Assembly (NCBI GenBank): GCA_007124475.1
Contig: SLFB01000338.1
Coordinates: 1-14,907, forward strand
Length of the DNA stretch: 14,907 nt
Direction of reading: 5' to 3'
Source of the DNA: Vibrio sp.
GTDB lineage: Bacteria > Pseudomonadota > Gammaproteobacteria > Enterobacterales > Vibrionaceae
Position numbers and translations under genes: made by a program. Positions 8,561 to 14,807 of this stretch are shown one piece after another. The notes under the pieces were generated by a model. That model saw only the letters and a list, made by a program, of their open reading frames with translations, was not told the origin of the DNA and searched no databases. Positions within the stretch are counted from its first letter, which is position 1. The number at the start of each line of letters is the position of its first letter.

Positions 8561-8611
8561 AAGAGATAACTATTTTCTCGATTCGAGAAGATGTGTATAT
8601 TATCGTCTCTT
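8561..8611 (+). promoter_or_regulatory. tsrA promoter region with nested palindromes
   Basis: A perfect palindrome, TTCTCGA (8575-8581) and TCGAGAA (8583-8589) around a single T, lies directly upstream of a -10-like TATATT (8596-8601). A second, outer dyad is formed by AAGAGATAA (8561-8569) and TTATCGTCTCTT (8600-8611), with three extra bases on the right arm. The palindrome occupies the -35/spacer region and there is no good -35 hexamer (TTTTCT at 8573-8578 is 3 of 6). A bound regulator, possibly acting by autoregulation, is plausible. Confidence 0.45.
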
Positions 8612-8642
8612 GCTCTTAATACTGTTTGGGAATCACGCTACG

Positions 8643-8924
8643 ATGTCAATGACCACTTATGAAATGGCTCGCATTTTAGAACAACTGGATGAGTCACCGG
8701 AAAAGGTGATGTTTGGTAAGTTGCTCAGTGAGTTAGGTAATCAAAGTAGTGAGCGCATCAGAAGTGCGGCTAAGCAAGTCCCATTGCCTATATTGCGCGA
8801 TTTGGTATATCAATTTGAGCAAGTTATTAACGCACGTAAAGGCGAGCAAGTGGAGATCATGGCCAAGCAATTGGCTGAGCAAGGTATTTCAGCGCAAGAA
8901 TTATTAAATTACCTGAACAAGTAA
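8643..8924 (+). CDS. tsrA: Small H-NS-like global regulator TsrA
   Basis: A 93-residue protein. Its C-terminal half, from about residue 54 (LVYQFEQVINARKGEQVEIMAKQL to GISAQELLNYLNK), resembles the helical oligomerisation region of H-NS: an amphipathic helix, a charged run, then a GI-x-x-x-ELL end. There is no C-terminal H-NS DNA-binding domain. Its place between the Bcr/CflA transporter and asnC, in the same gene neighbourhood as V. cholerae VC0070, identifies it as TsrA. TsrA is reported in V. cholerae to repress type VI secretion and virulence genes and to be distantly related to H-NS. The start at 8643 (MSMTTYEMARILEQL) is chosen on predicted protein character; the ribosome site is weak, and ATG 8649 is an alternative. 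The frame stays open upstream to 8508 but that part looks unlike protein. The name rests on synteny recalled from memory. Confidence 0.75.
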   Translation: MSMTTYEMARILEQLDESPEKVMFGKLLSELGNQSSERIRSAAKQVPLPILRDLVYQFEQVINARKGEQVEIMAKQLAEQGISAQELLNYLNK

Positions 8925-8964
8925 GTTTCCGTGGGATATTGTCCCGAGTGATATTGATAGAAGT

Positions 8965-9001
8965 AAACCCCACATCATGCGTGTTGGGGTTTGTTTTTTT
9001 T
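8965..9001 (+). terminator. Intrinsic terminator after tsrA
   Basis: AAACCCCA (8965-8972) pairs perfectly with TGGGGTTT (8985-8992) and is followed by G and eight T residues (8994-9001). It ends tsrA transcription. The T run overlaps the stop codon of the convergent asnC, so the two genes are packed tail to tail. Confidence 0.92.
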
Positions 9002-9464
9002 ATGGGTTAACGTTGCGCTTAATTGGGTTTTGTAACGAGATCAAGGTTTCGGTGGATTGCACTTCATCAATGGCTTGCAGCTTATCGATCAACACGTATT
9101 GCAGTTCTTCAATTGAGCGGCACATCAGCTTAACAAAAATATTGTACGCCCCTGTGGTGTAGTAAGCTTCAACCACTTCTTCTAATGCATTCAACTTAGC
9201 CAGTGCAGAGTGATAATCGCGGGCTGCATTGAGATTAATGCCAATAAAACAGCATACGTCGTAACCGAGTTTTTTGGTATTAACCACCACTTCCGTTTTT
9301 TGAATCACTTCCGCGGCTTTCATTTTTTCAATACGTACATGAATGGTAGCTGGGCTCACCGCAAATTGCTTAGCCATTTCTGCATAGGGTGTGCGAGCAT
9401 CATTCATTAATATTTTTAAAATCGCGCGGTCTAAGTCATCTAATTTGGTGGTGGCAGTTTGCAT
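9000..9464 (-). CDS. asnC: AsnC transcriptional regulator (Lrp/AsnC family)
   Basis: A 154-residue protein very similar to E. coli AsnC, which senses asparagine and controls asparagine synthetase asnA. The N-terminal helix-turn-helix is around residues 26-46 (AEMAKQFAVSPATIHVRIEKM). The C-terminal RAM ligand domain contains LGYDVCCFIGI, YYTTGAYNIF and STETLISLQNPI, all characteristic of AsnC rather than Lrp. The start at 9464 is chosen because TAGG lies 7 bases upstream; the ATG at 9470 would sit directly against that site, and further upstream codons precede the predicted promoter. Its usual target asnA is not in the window. Confidence 0.93.
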   Translation of the reverse strand: MQTATTKLDDLDRAILKILMNDARTPYAEMAKQFAVSPATIHVRIEKMKAAEVIQKTEVVVNTKKLGYDVCCFIGINLNAARDYHSALAKLNALEEVVEAYYTTGAYNIFVKLMCRSIEELQYVLIDKLQAIDEVQSTETLISLQNPIKRNVNP

Positions 9465-9505
9465 ATCCATACCTAAAGTCAGCCAAGGAATTGTTGATGA
9501 GAGCG

Positions 9506-9534
9506 TTGATAACATGATTTATCGCCACTGCCAA
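9506..9534 (-). promoter_or_regulatory. Predicted asnC promoter
   Basis: On the minus strand, -35 TTGGCA (9529-9534, 5 of 6) and -10 TATCAA (9506-9511, 4 of 6) have 17-base spacing, with an upstream TGT making an extended -10. Transcription would start near 9499, about 35 bases before the ATG at 9464. Confidence 0.5.
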
Positions 9535-9607
9535 TCCTGCTTTGGTCACATTGAGCTAATAAGTTTGAACTTATGGTGAAAATATCGCTGTGCGGATGAA
9601 AATTCGC

Positions 9608-9643
9608 TACACTGGACGCTGTTTTTCTCTCTGGAGTGCCCCT
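9608..9643 (+). promoter_or_regulatory. rsmJ -10 element and start-defining ribosome site
   Basis: TACACT (9608-9613) is a plausible -10 with no clear -35. GGAG (9633-9636) lies 7 bases before the TTG at 9644. If this -10 is used, the in-frame ATG at 9596 is upstream of the transcript and cannot be the start. Confidence 0.4.
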
Positions 9644-10435
9644 TTGCAGTTACAACTGATATGTGAAGCGCCGCAACGCTTGGCTGAACTAGAACTGCTT
9701 GCCCAGCGCTGGCAATTAACCAATAACCAAAACAGCCCCTTTGCTTTGGTGCTCACTGAGCAGCGTTTAGAGTTACGTAAATTGGATGAGCCTAAGTTGG
9801 GTGCAATTTATGTTGATTGGGTGAGTGGTGCTGTTGCGCATCGACGTAAATTTGGCGGCGGTAAAGGGCAGTCGATAGCCAAGGCGGTTGGCTTAAATAA
9901 AGGCGTGATCCCGACGGTTCTCGATGCGACCGCAGGTTTAGGACGAGATGCATTTGTGCTTGCTTCTTTAGGTTGCCGAGTACAAATGGTCGAACGTCAC
10001 CCTGTGGTCGCCGCTTTGCTCGATGATGGATTGACTCGCGCTAAGCAAGACAGTGAAATCGGGCCATGGGTTAGCCAACGGGTAACGCTGATCCATGCCT
10101 CAAGTCATGCCGCTTTGCAGCAGTTAGCTCTTGATAACCAATTTGCGCAGCCGGACGTGGTATATCTCGATCCTATGTACCCACATCCCGAACATAAGAA
10201 AAAAACCGCATTAGTTAAAAAAGAAATGCGAGTTTTTCAATCTTTGGTTGGTGCGGATAATGATGCTGATGAGCTACTGGCTCCCGCATTACAGTTGGCG
10301 ACTAAGCGTGTAGTGGTCAAGCGGCCAGATTACGCCCCTTGGTTGGCGGAGCAAAAACCGAGTATGACGATTGAGACCAAAAAAAATCGCTTTGATGTTT
10401 ATGTACTTGCAGCGATGCAAGGTCAGAGTGGTTAA
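9644..10435 (+). CDS. rsmJ: 16S rRNA (guanine(1516)-N(2))-methyltransferase
   Basis: SAM-dependent enzyme that methylates G1516 of 16S rRNA in the 30S subunit. The protein matches RsmJ (YhiQ) throughout: [17 protein letters not shown] (42-58), [12 protein letters not shown] (65-76), the SAM-binding motif [18 protein letters not shown] (93-110) with acidic Glu117, the catalytic-region DPMYP (176-180), [13 protein letters not shown], and [12 protein letters not shown]. The start is taken as TTG at 9644, giving 263 residues: GGAG lies 7 bases upstream and the length agrees with the family (about 250-260). An in-frame ATG at 9596 would add 16 residues unlike the family and has no suitable ribosome site. 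Its neighbours uspA, uspB and yhiN are also near rsmJ in E. coli. Confidence 0.94.
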   Translation: MQLQLICEAPQRLAELELLAQRWQLTNNQNSPFALVLTEQRLELRKLDEPKLGAIYVDWVSGAVAHRRKFGGGKGQSIAKAVGLNKGVIPTVLDATAGLGRDAFVLASLGCRVQMVERHPVVAALLDDGLTRAKQDSEIGPWVSQRVTLIHASSHAALQQLALDNQFAQPDVVYLDPMYPHPEHKKKTALVKKEMRVFQSLVGADNDADELLAPALQLATKRVVVKRPDYAPWLAEQKPSMTIETKKNRFDVYVLAAMQGQSG

Positions 10436-10453
10436 ATTGTCGCAAAAATCGCC

Positions 10454-10506
10454 TTGCGTTTGTGAAAACTTGCCTGTATATCTAACTGCGAATTATTACC
10501 ATTACT
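10454..10506 (+). promoter_or_regulatory. Promoter of the cysteine/lysine-rich protein gene with a possible Fur-like box
   Basis: -35 TTGCGT (10454-10459) and -10 TATATC (10477-10482) are 17 bases apart, with a start near 10489; both hexamers are mediocre. The following 19 bases (10488-10506) match the classical Fur 19-mer at 13 of 19 positions when read on the minus strand. In an AT-rich setting this match is weak evidence. Confidence 0.3.
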
Positions 10507-10525
10507 AGTCGGAGTTGTATTTCTT

Positions 10526-10933
10526 ATGGTAAAGCGCTTATGCAAGTTAAATCGTCATGATATTCGTGCTTCATTAGGAGAGGTACATCGCTTAGTCGCG
10601 CACACTAACTTCGTTTGTGGCTCTTGTGCGCGCAGCTCGGCGGATAAAGGTGCTTTGTGTAAACCACAGGCGTTACTGAAAAGTGCTCACGCCAACTCTG
10701 CTGTGGTGGTGGTGCCGGATGCAGCGTCTGCCGCGCTGAGTTCTGTGCCGTCAACAGCAAGCAAAAAGAGCTTAAAAAAGCAGAAAAAACTGCAGAAAAA
10801 GCTTGCTAAAGTTTTGAAAAAACACAGTAAACTGTTAAAGAAGCAACAGTCGATCCAGCGTGAATTTGCGAAAATAAACCCTCAGCTCACCGAACAACAA
10901 ACTCAGCTTTTAAATGGCGCTCAATTTCATTAG
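10526..10933 (+). CDS. Uncharacterised small protein with four cysteines and a Lys-rich coiled coil
   Basis: A 135-residue protein I cannot assign to a characterised family. I have an impression of similar small proteins in Vibrio and relatives but cannot verify it. The N-terminal part has Cys6, Cys31, Cys34 and Cys45 (spacing C-x24-C-x2-C-x10-C, ending LCKP), which could bind one zinc ion. A linker rich in Ala, Ser and Val (about 52-76) follows, then a strongly basic segment (about 79-115) of Lys-Lys-Leu-type repeats, predicted to be helical or coiled coil and possibly nucleic-acid binding. The last 20 residues are neutral and Gln-rich. No signal peptide or membrane segment is seen. The ATG at 10526 has GGAG 11 bases upstream, longer than ideal. 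It follows rsmJ by 90 bases and may have its own promoter. Its end is marked by a strongly structured repeat. Confidence 0.85.
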   Translation: MVKRLCKLNRHDIRASLGEVHRLVAHTNFVCGSCARSSADKGALCKPQALLKSAHANSAVVVVPDAASAALSSVPSTASKKSLKKQKKLQKKLAKVLKKHSKLLKKQQSIQREFAKINPQLTEQQTQLLNGAQFH

Positions 10934-10936
10934 TTA

Positions 10937-11030
10937 ACCTGCGGCTCGGGAGATGAGCATAGGCAAGTGAAAGCGAGATTGCTCAACGGAATTCACTTGC
11001 CGCTTATCTGCAATGTTAAGCCGCTGAGGT
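10937..11030. repeat. Long nested inverted repeat (possible structured RNA or bidirectional transcript end)
   Basis: Three nested stems share one axis. The outer stem is ACCTGCGGCT (10937-10946) with AGCCGC-TG-AGGT (11019-11030), bearing a 2-base bulge. The middle stem is AGATGAG (10951-10957) with CTTATCT (11003-11009), including one G-T pair. The inner stem is a perfect 10-base GGCAAGTGAA (10962-10971) with TTCACTTGCC (10992-11001). The terminal loop is 20 bases. An alternative pairing of GAGATGA (near 10950-10956) with TCATCTC (near 11033-11039) is also possible. No T run follows on either strand, so it is not a standard intrinsic terminator. It lies between convergent genes. Confidence 0.7.
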
Positions 11031-11054
11031 GTCATCTCATGGGCTGTTTGACGG

Positions 11055-11930
11055 TTACTGAGCGTATTGCGCAGCGACCCGTCGCTTTACCCACGTTTCG
11101 TTCAACCACAATGAGAACAAAATAATCCCGCCACCAAGGGATAAGCGCAGCACATCCACATCCCGATTCCAGATTAATAAATTAACGATTAAACCTGCCG
11201 GCACTAAGGCATTATTCATAATCGCTAACGCCCCCGCGTTAACTTGGCAAGCGCCTTTATTCCATACAAAGTAGCCTAACCCTGAGGCAATTAGACCTAG
11301 ATAGAACAAGATCCCCCATTGGAGTGATGTGGTCGGCAGCTGCTGATGATTACCGAGCAGCAAAAAGGCGACACTCGCGACAACGAAAGCGCCAAGATAA
11401 AAATAACCAAAAACCGTATGTTGTGATAAGTCAGAGGGTTGCTTTTCCATTAGGTATTTGTAACCAACCTGACCAATCGCAAAGCACAGGTTTGCGCCTT
11501 GTACGACTAAAAAGCCGAGTAAAAAATTAGGATTAACTTGGGCAAACTGGATACATGCCGTACCCAGTACCGCTATCGCAGCCGTTAACAAGTACCAAGG
11601 TGAGAAACGTCCTTGTAATGCATCATAAATGAGCGTGACATAAATCGGAGTGAAGACAGTAAAAAGCAGCACTTCAGGGACGGAAAGTAATAAAAAGGAT
11701 TGGTAATAAAAGCAGTACATTACCCCTAGTTGGATACCGCCAATCGCCATCAGTTTGGCGATCAGCGGTTTGGGAACGTGTTTTATTTTTAAAAAAGGTA
11801 AAAAGACTAGGCTAGCAAGGGCGACACGCAGCCAAACGGAAAACCAAGCATCAACTTGCCCAGCGAGATAGACGCCAATCAAACTAAACGAAAAAGCCCA
11901 CAGCAAGGTCACTACAGATAAGTACGGCAT
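11055..11930 (-). CDS. yigM: EamA-family transporter, YigM-like (probable biotin importer)
   Basis: A 291-residue inner-membrane protein with two EamA repeats, expected to span the membrane ten times. The sequence follows E. coli YigM closely: LLWAFSFSLIGVYLAGQVDAWFSVWLRVALASLVFLPFL near the start, then LLFTVFTPIYVTLIYDAL, FAIGQVGYKYLME, SLQWGILFYLGLIASGLGYFVWNKGA, and a late NNALVPAGLIVNLLIW. E. coli YigM is a high-affinity biotin transporter; automated annotation often calls such proteins carboxylate/amino acid/amine transporters. The start is the ATG at 11930, which lacks a strong ribosome site; a TTG at 11939 is possible but less likely. It lies 55 bases after uspA on the same strand and seems to have its own promoter. 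I saw no BirA-type operator. Confidence 0.82.
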   Translation of the reverse strand: MPYLSVVTLLWAFSFSLIGVYLAGQVDAWFSVWLRVALASLVFLPFLKIKHVPKPLIAKLMAIGGIQLGVMYCFYYQSFLLLSVPEVLLFTVFTPIYVTLIYDALQGRFSPWYLLTAAIAVLGTACIQFAQVNPNFLLGFLVVQGANLCFAIGQVGYKYLMEKQPSDLSQHTVFGYFYLGAFVVASVAFLLLGNHQQLPTTSLQWGILFYLGLIASGLGYFVWNKGACQVNAGALAIMNNALVPAGLIVNLLIWNRDVDVLRLSLGGGIILFSLWLNETWVKRRVAAQYAQ

Positions 11931-11960
11931 AAATATCAATCATCATTTAAACGTATCTGC

Positions 11961-11989
11961 AGTGTAACCGAGTTTTTTACCAGCGTCAG
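11961..11989 (-). promoter_or_regulatory. Predicted yigM promoter overlapping the uspA stop
   Basis: On the minus strand, -35 CTGACG (11984-11989) and -10 TACACT (11961-11966) are 17 bases apart, each matching 4 of 6 consensus bases. The -35 overlaps the uspA stop codon. The leader to the ATG at 11930 would be about 25 bases. Confidence 0.4.
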
Positions 11990-12411
11990 TCGTTGAGTGG
12001 TACTACCAACATATCTACCGGAGAGCAGTTGATCAGTTGACGAGTGGAAGAAAGAATTTTACTCCAGAAATCTTGATGGTGACCACACACCACAAGGTCA
12101 ATATTGAATTCACCAATGGTATTGCAGAGTTCATTACTGAGGTCACCACTTCCGACCAAAGTATGTTTGATCGGGAAGTTAGCGTATTCCGCCAGCGCTT
12201 TTAACTGTTTTTGTGCCATCTCCATCGAATGATGTTGAGTTTCTGCCAAATTAATATCGATCAGGCCGGTATAGAGTTCGGCGTAATTAACATCAATATG
12301 GATAAAAGAGATTTCTGCATTCAGTGGCTTCGCCAATGCTACAGCTCTGTCGATCAAGAGTTTGCTGTCTTCAGACAGGTCGATCGCAACCAAAATATGT
12401 TGATAACTCAT
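11986..12411 (-). CDS. uspA: Universal stress protein A
   Basis: A 141-residue cytoplasmic protein matching E. coli UspA along its whole length: YQHILVAIDLSEDSKLL at the start, IHIDVNYAELYTGLIDINL, SGDLSNELCNTIGEFNIDLVVCGHHQDFWSKILSSTRQLI, and DMLVVPL at the end. UspA accumulates at growth arrest and under many stresses; its biochemical role is not well defined. Tandem ATG codons at 12414 and 12411 follow an AAGGAG site at 5 and 8 bases. The second is used because the family begins with a single Met before the S/A-Y-x-H motif. It is divergent from ftnA across about 165 bases. No intrinsic terminator is visible before yigM, so read-through is possible. Confidence 0.95.
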   Translation of the reverse strand: MSYQHILVAIDLSEDSKLLIDRAVALAKPLNAEISFIHIDVNYAELYTGLIDINLAETQHHSMEMAQKQLKALAEYANFPIKHTLVGSGDLSNELCNTIGEFNIDLVVCGHHQDFWSKILSSTRQLINCSPVDMLVVPLND

Positions 12412-12457
12412 CATGCATTCTCCTTGCTAGTGACCATGAATAGGTTAGCACGTTACC

Positions 12458-12545
12458 AAAGTGATTTTTGCTAAAGTGATCTCATATCAACTTTATCTCG
12501 TAATCCCAATCAGGCAATAGAAAAAGATCATGGTATAGTGATCAC
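12458..12545. promoter_or_regulatory. uspA/ftnA divergent control region with repeated AAAGTGAT elements
   Basis: AAAGTGAT occurs twice in direct orientation (12458-12465 and 12473-12480), 15 bases apart. The second copy forms an inverted pair with ATCAACTTT (12486-12494), one base longer. For ftnA, an extended -10 TGGTATAGT (12531-12539) is evident without a strong -35, and the palindrome GTGATCAC (12538-12545) overlaps its end and the predicted start. The uspA promoter cannot be placed with confidence. Together these suggest binding of one or more regulators. Confidence 0.45.
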
Positions 12546-12577
12546 GGTTACCATTAATCTTACTTTAGGAGTCATCC

Positions 12578-13105
12578 ATGCTTTCACCTGCCATGATTGA
12601 TCATTTGAATGAACAAATTAATCTCGAATTTTTTTCATCCAATCTATACTTACAAATGAGTGCTTGGTGTGAGGACAAAGGTTTTGAAGGTGCCGCTGAG
12701 TTTTTACGGTCACACGCCGTAGAAGAAATGCAGCACATGCAACGTTTGTTTACTTATGTCAGTGAAACTGGAGCAATGCCAATTTTGGGAGCCATTGCGG
12801 CACCTAAACATGATTTTGCTAGTTTAGGAGAAGTGTTTCGTGAAACTTACGAACACGAGAAAATGATCACTCAACAAATAAATAAGTTGGCTCATGTGGC
12901 TTTTACGGCTCAGGATTATTCAACGTTTAATTTTCTTCAGTGGTATGTTGCGGAGCAGCACGAAGAAGAGAAGTTGTTTAAAGGGATCTTAGACAAGCTA
13001 GAACTGGTTGGTGAAGACGGTAAAGCGCTGTTTTTCATCGATAAGGATCTAGCAGCATTAGCAAAAGCAGGCTCATCTTCAGTAATGGATGCCAGCGCCG
13101 AATAG
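12578..13105 (+). CDS. ftnA: Non-haem ferritin, iron-storage protein
   Basis: A 175-residue bacterial ferritin subunit that should form a 24-mer cage, oxidise Fe(II) and store ferric mineral in the cytoplasm. All ferroxidase-centre residues of the FtnA type are present at the family numbering: Glu17, Glu49/Glu50, His53, Glu94, Glu126, Gln127, Glu129 and Glu130 (in [26 protein letters not shown] and [10 protein letters not shown]). There is no haem-ligand Met at the bacterioferritin position that I can discern, so it is FtnA rather than Bfr. The ATG at 12578 follows TTAGGAG at good spacing. The gene is divergent from uspA and 69 bases ahead of uspB with no visible terminator between them, so ftnA and uspB may be co-transcribed. 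Confidence 0.96.
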   Translation: MLSPAMIDHLNEQINLEFFSSNLYLQMSAWCEDKGFEGAAEFLRSHAVEEMQHMQRLFTYVSETGAMPILGAIAAPKHDFASLGEVFRETYEHEKMITQQINKLAHVAFTAQDYSTFNFLQWYVAEQHEEEKLFKGILDKLELVGEDGKALFFIDKDLAALAKAGSSSVMDASAE

Positions 13106-13174
13106 ACTCAGTGCCAATAGTAAACCGCTGATCGTCTTTGCTGGGTATCCTTACGAAGAGCTAGGGAGGAAGAG

Positions 13175-13498
13175 ATGATCAGTGGAGATACCATTCTACT
13201 TGGACTAATGATAGTCACTGGGATTAATATTGTTCGGTATGTTACCGCATTACGTTCTTTAATTTACATTATGCGTGAAGCGCATCCATTACTTTACCAA
13301 CAAGTTGATGGGCGTGGCTTTTTCAGTACACAAGGCAATGTGACCAAGCAAGTCCGTTTGTATCATTATCTTAAGACCAAAGAGTATCATCACCATCATG
13401 ACCCTGTATTTACTGGCAAGTGTTCGCGGGTTAGAGAACTATTTATTTTATGTTGTGCTTTGCTGATGGTGACTTCACTGGCCGCTTTTCTGTTATGA
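13175..13498 (+). CDS. uspB: Universal stress protein B (membrane protein)
   Basis: A 107-residue inner-membrane protein matching E. coli UspB: MIS at the start, a first membrane helix (about 5-22), [46 protein letters not shown] in the soluble middle, and [23 protein letters not shown] forming a second membrane helix (about 86-107). It is known as a stationary-phase, RpoS-dependent protein linked to ethanol tolerance in E. coli; its molecular role is unclear. The ATG at 13175 has a strong GGGAGG site. A four-His run (HHHHD, about 72-76) replaces a similar His/Asp-rich stretch in E. coli. In E. coli uspB and uspA are neighbours; here ftnA lies between them. Confidence 0.95.
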   Translation: MISGDTILLGLMIVTGINIVRYVTALRSLIYIMREAHPLLYQQVDGRGFFSTQGNVTKQVRLYHYLKTKEYHHHHDPVFTGKCSRVRELFILCCALLMVTSLAAFLL

Positions 13499-13551
13499 GT
13501 CAATGATTGGCAAGTGAGGGGTTTGTGGTTAAAATAACCGCCCTAGTTAAT

Positions 13552-13580
13552 AAGGATGTGCTTGCGGCGCATCCTTTTTT
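13552..13580 (+). terminator. Intrinsic terminator after uspB
   Basis: AAGGATGTGC (13552-13561) pairs with GCGCATCCTT (13567-13576), with one G-T pair and a 5-base loop, followed by TTTT-A-TTT. It separates the ftnA-uspB unit from yhiN. A smaller hairpin, GTGGTTA/TAACCGC (13525-13541), precedes it. Confidence 0.92.
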
Positions 13581-13600
13581 ATTTGTGAGAGTTGTGGTTG

Positions 13601-14788
13601 ATGGCTGAAAAAGTAGACGTAATTGTAGTTGGTGCTGGAGCAGCAGGGCTGATGTGTGCGGCGCAAGCAGCGCAACGAGGTCGCCAAGTGCTCGTGCTTG
13701 ATCACGCAAAAAAACCAGGTCGGAAAATTTTAATTTCCGGTGGTGGACGGTGTAATTTTACCAATTACGATGTTTCAGCTAGCAACTATCTATGCCGCAA
13801 TCCACATTTTGTGAAATCGGCGTTATCTCAGTACAGCAACTGGGATTTTATCTCACTGGTCAGTAAACATGGGATTGAATTTGAAGAGCGTGAACATGGT
13901 CAGCTGTTTTGTGTCGATTCAGCGAAAGAGATTGTTAACTTATTATTGGCCGAGTGCGATCAGCCAACGCTGAAGCAGCGTTATCAAGTCGATATCCAAA
14001 CCATTAGTCAAATCGCGGATGGCTTTGTACTGCAAACCTCACAAGGCACTTGGCAGTGTCAATCGTTGGTGATTGCTACCGGAGGTCTATCGATGCCCAA
14101 ATTAGGAGCAACGCCGTTTGGCTATAAAGTGGCGGAACAATTTGCAATTCCTGTATTACCAACCTGTGCGGGTTTGGTGCCATTTACTCTGCATGTTGCC
14201 GATAAAGAGGCCTTTGCTGAACTGTCGGGAATTGCGTTGCCGGTTGACATTCACGCCCCCTGCGGTACCAGTTTTAAAGAAGCATTATTATTTACTCATC
14301 GCGGTCTATCAGGGCCGGCGGTGCTGCAAATTTCCTCTTACTGGCAGCCAGGCCAAAGCCTGACCATTAACTTATTGCCCAATGTGGACGTGGATCATGC
14401 CTTAGCCGAGGCTCGTGAACAGCATCCTAATCAAACCTTAAAAACCACCTTGTCGCGCTTATTGCCCAAGCGTTTGGTAGAAGTGCTTATTGAGCGTGGT
14501 TTATTGGTCGATAAAACGATGAAACAGCTCACCCCTACGGTGCTGAAACAAACAGCGCAAGCCTTGCAAGAGTGGCAAATTGTCCCTAACGGAACCGAAG
14601 GGTATCGCACCGCAGAAGTGACCTTAGGTGGCGTGGATACCGACTGGCTGTCTTCTAAAACCATGGAATGCAAAACCGTACCCGGTCTGTTTTTTATCGG
14701 TGAAGTGATGGACGTGACAGGCTGGCTTGGTGGGTATAATTTCCAATGGGCTTGGTCGAGCGGCTATGTTGCCGGTCAATGGGTGTAG
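13601..14788 (+). CDS. yhiN: HI0933-family flavoprotein, YhiN-like
   Basis: A 395-residue NAD(P)/FAD-dependent oxidoreductase-like protein of the HI0933/BaiN family. It shows the N-terminal FAD-binding fold (VDVIVVGAGAAGLMCA, Gly motif 11-16), the family signature RKILISGGGRCNFTN (41-55), a central CQSLVIATGGLSMPKLGATPFGY, the HRGLSGPAVLQIS segment, and a C-terminal FAD segment GLFFIGEVMDVTGWLGGYNFQWAWSSGYVAGQW. The physiological substrate of YhiN is unknown to me. The ATG at 13601 is used although its ribosome site is weak; an in-frame TTG lies at 13592. The uspB terminator ends about 20 bases upstream, so a promoter must overlap that region. In E. coli yhiN also sits near uspB and uspA. Confidence 0.94.
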   Translation: MAEKVDVIVVGAGAAGLMCAAQAAQRGRQVLVLDHAKKPGRKILISGGGRCNFTNYDVSASNYLCRNPHFVKSALSQYSNWDFISLVSKHGIEFEEREHGQLFCVDSAKEIVNLLLAECDQPTLKQRYQVDIQTISQIADGFVLQTSQGTWQCQSLVIATGGLSMPKLGATPFGYKVAEQFAIPVLPTCAGLVPFTLHVADKEAFAELSGIALPVDIHAPCGTSFKEALLFTHRGLSGPAVLQISSYWQPGQSLTINLLPNVDVDHALAEAREQHPNQTLKTTLSRLLPKRLVEVLIERGLLVDKTMKQLTPTVLKQTAQALQEWQIVPNGTEGYRTAEVTLGGVDTDWLSSKTMECKTVPGLFFIGEVMDVTGWLGGYNFQWAWSSGYVAGQWV

Positions 14789-14807
14789 TACGCACCCGAC
14801 AGCGTTT

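Noticed and set aside
8508..8642. N-terminal extension of TsrA from the ATG at 8508
   Set aside because: The extra 45 residues show no family-like character, the stretch contains the promoter-like elements and palindromes, and a compact protein starts at 8643.
10937..11030. Integron attC / VCR-type recombination site
   Set aside because: It is a paired structure in a Vibrio intergenic gap, but the attC core ends (RYYYAAC and GTTRRRY in the required arrangement) are not found, and there is no cassette gene context.
12473..12494. CRP binding site in the uspA/ftnA gap
   Set aside because: GTGAT and ATCAAC suggest TGTGA-N6-TCACA, but the spacing is off by one and the outer T/A bases do not match.
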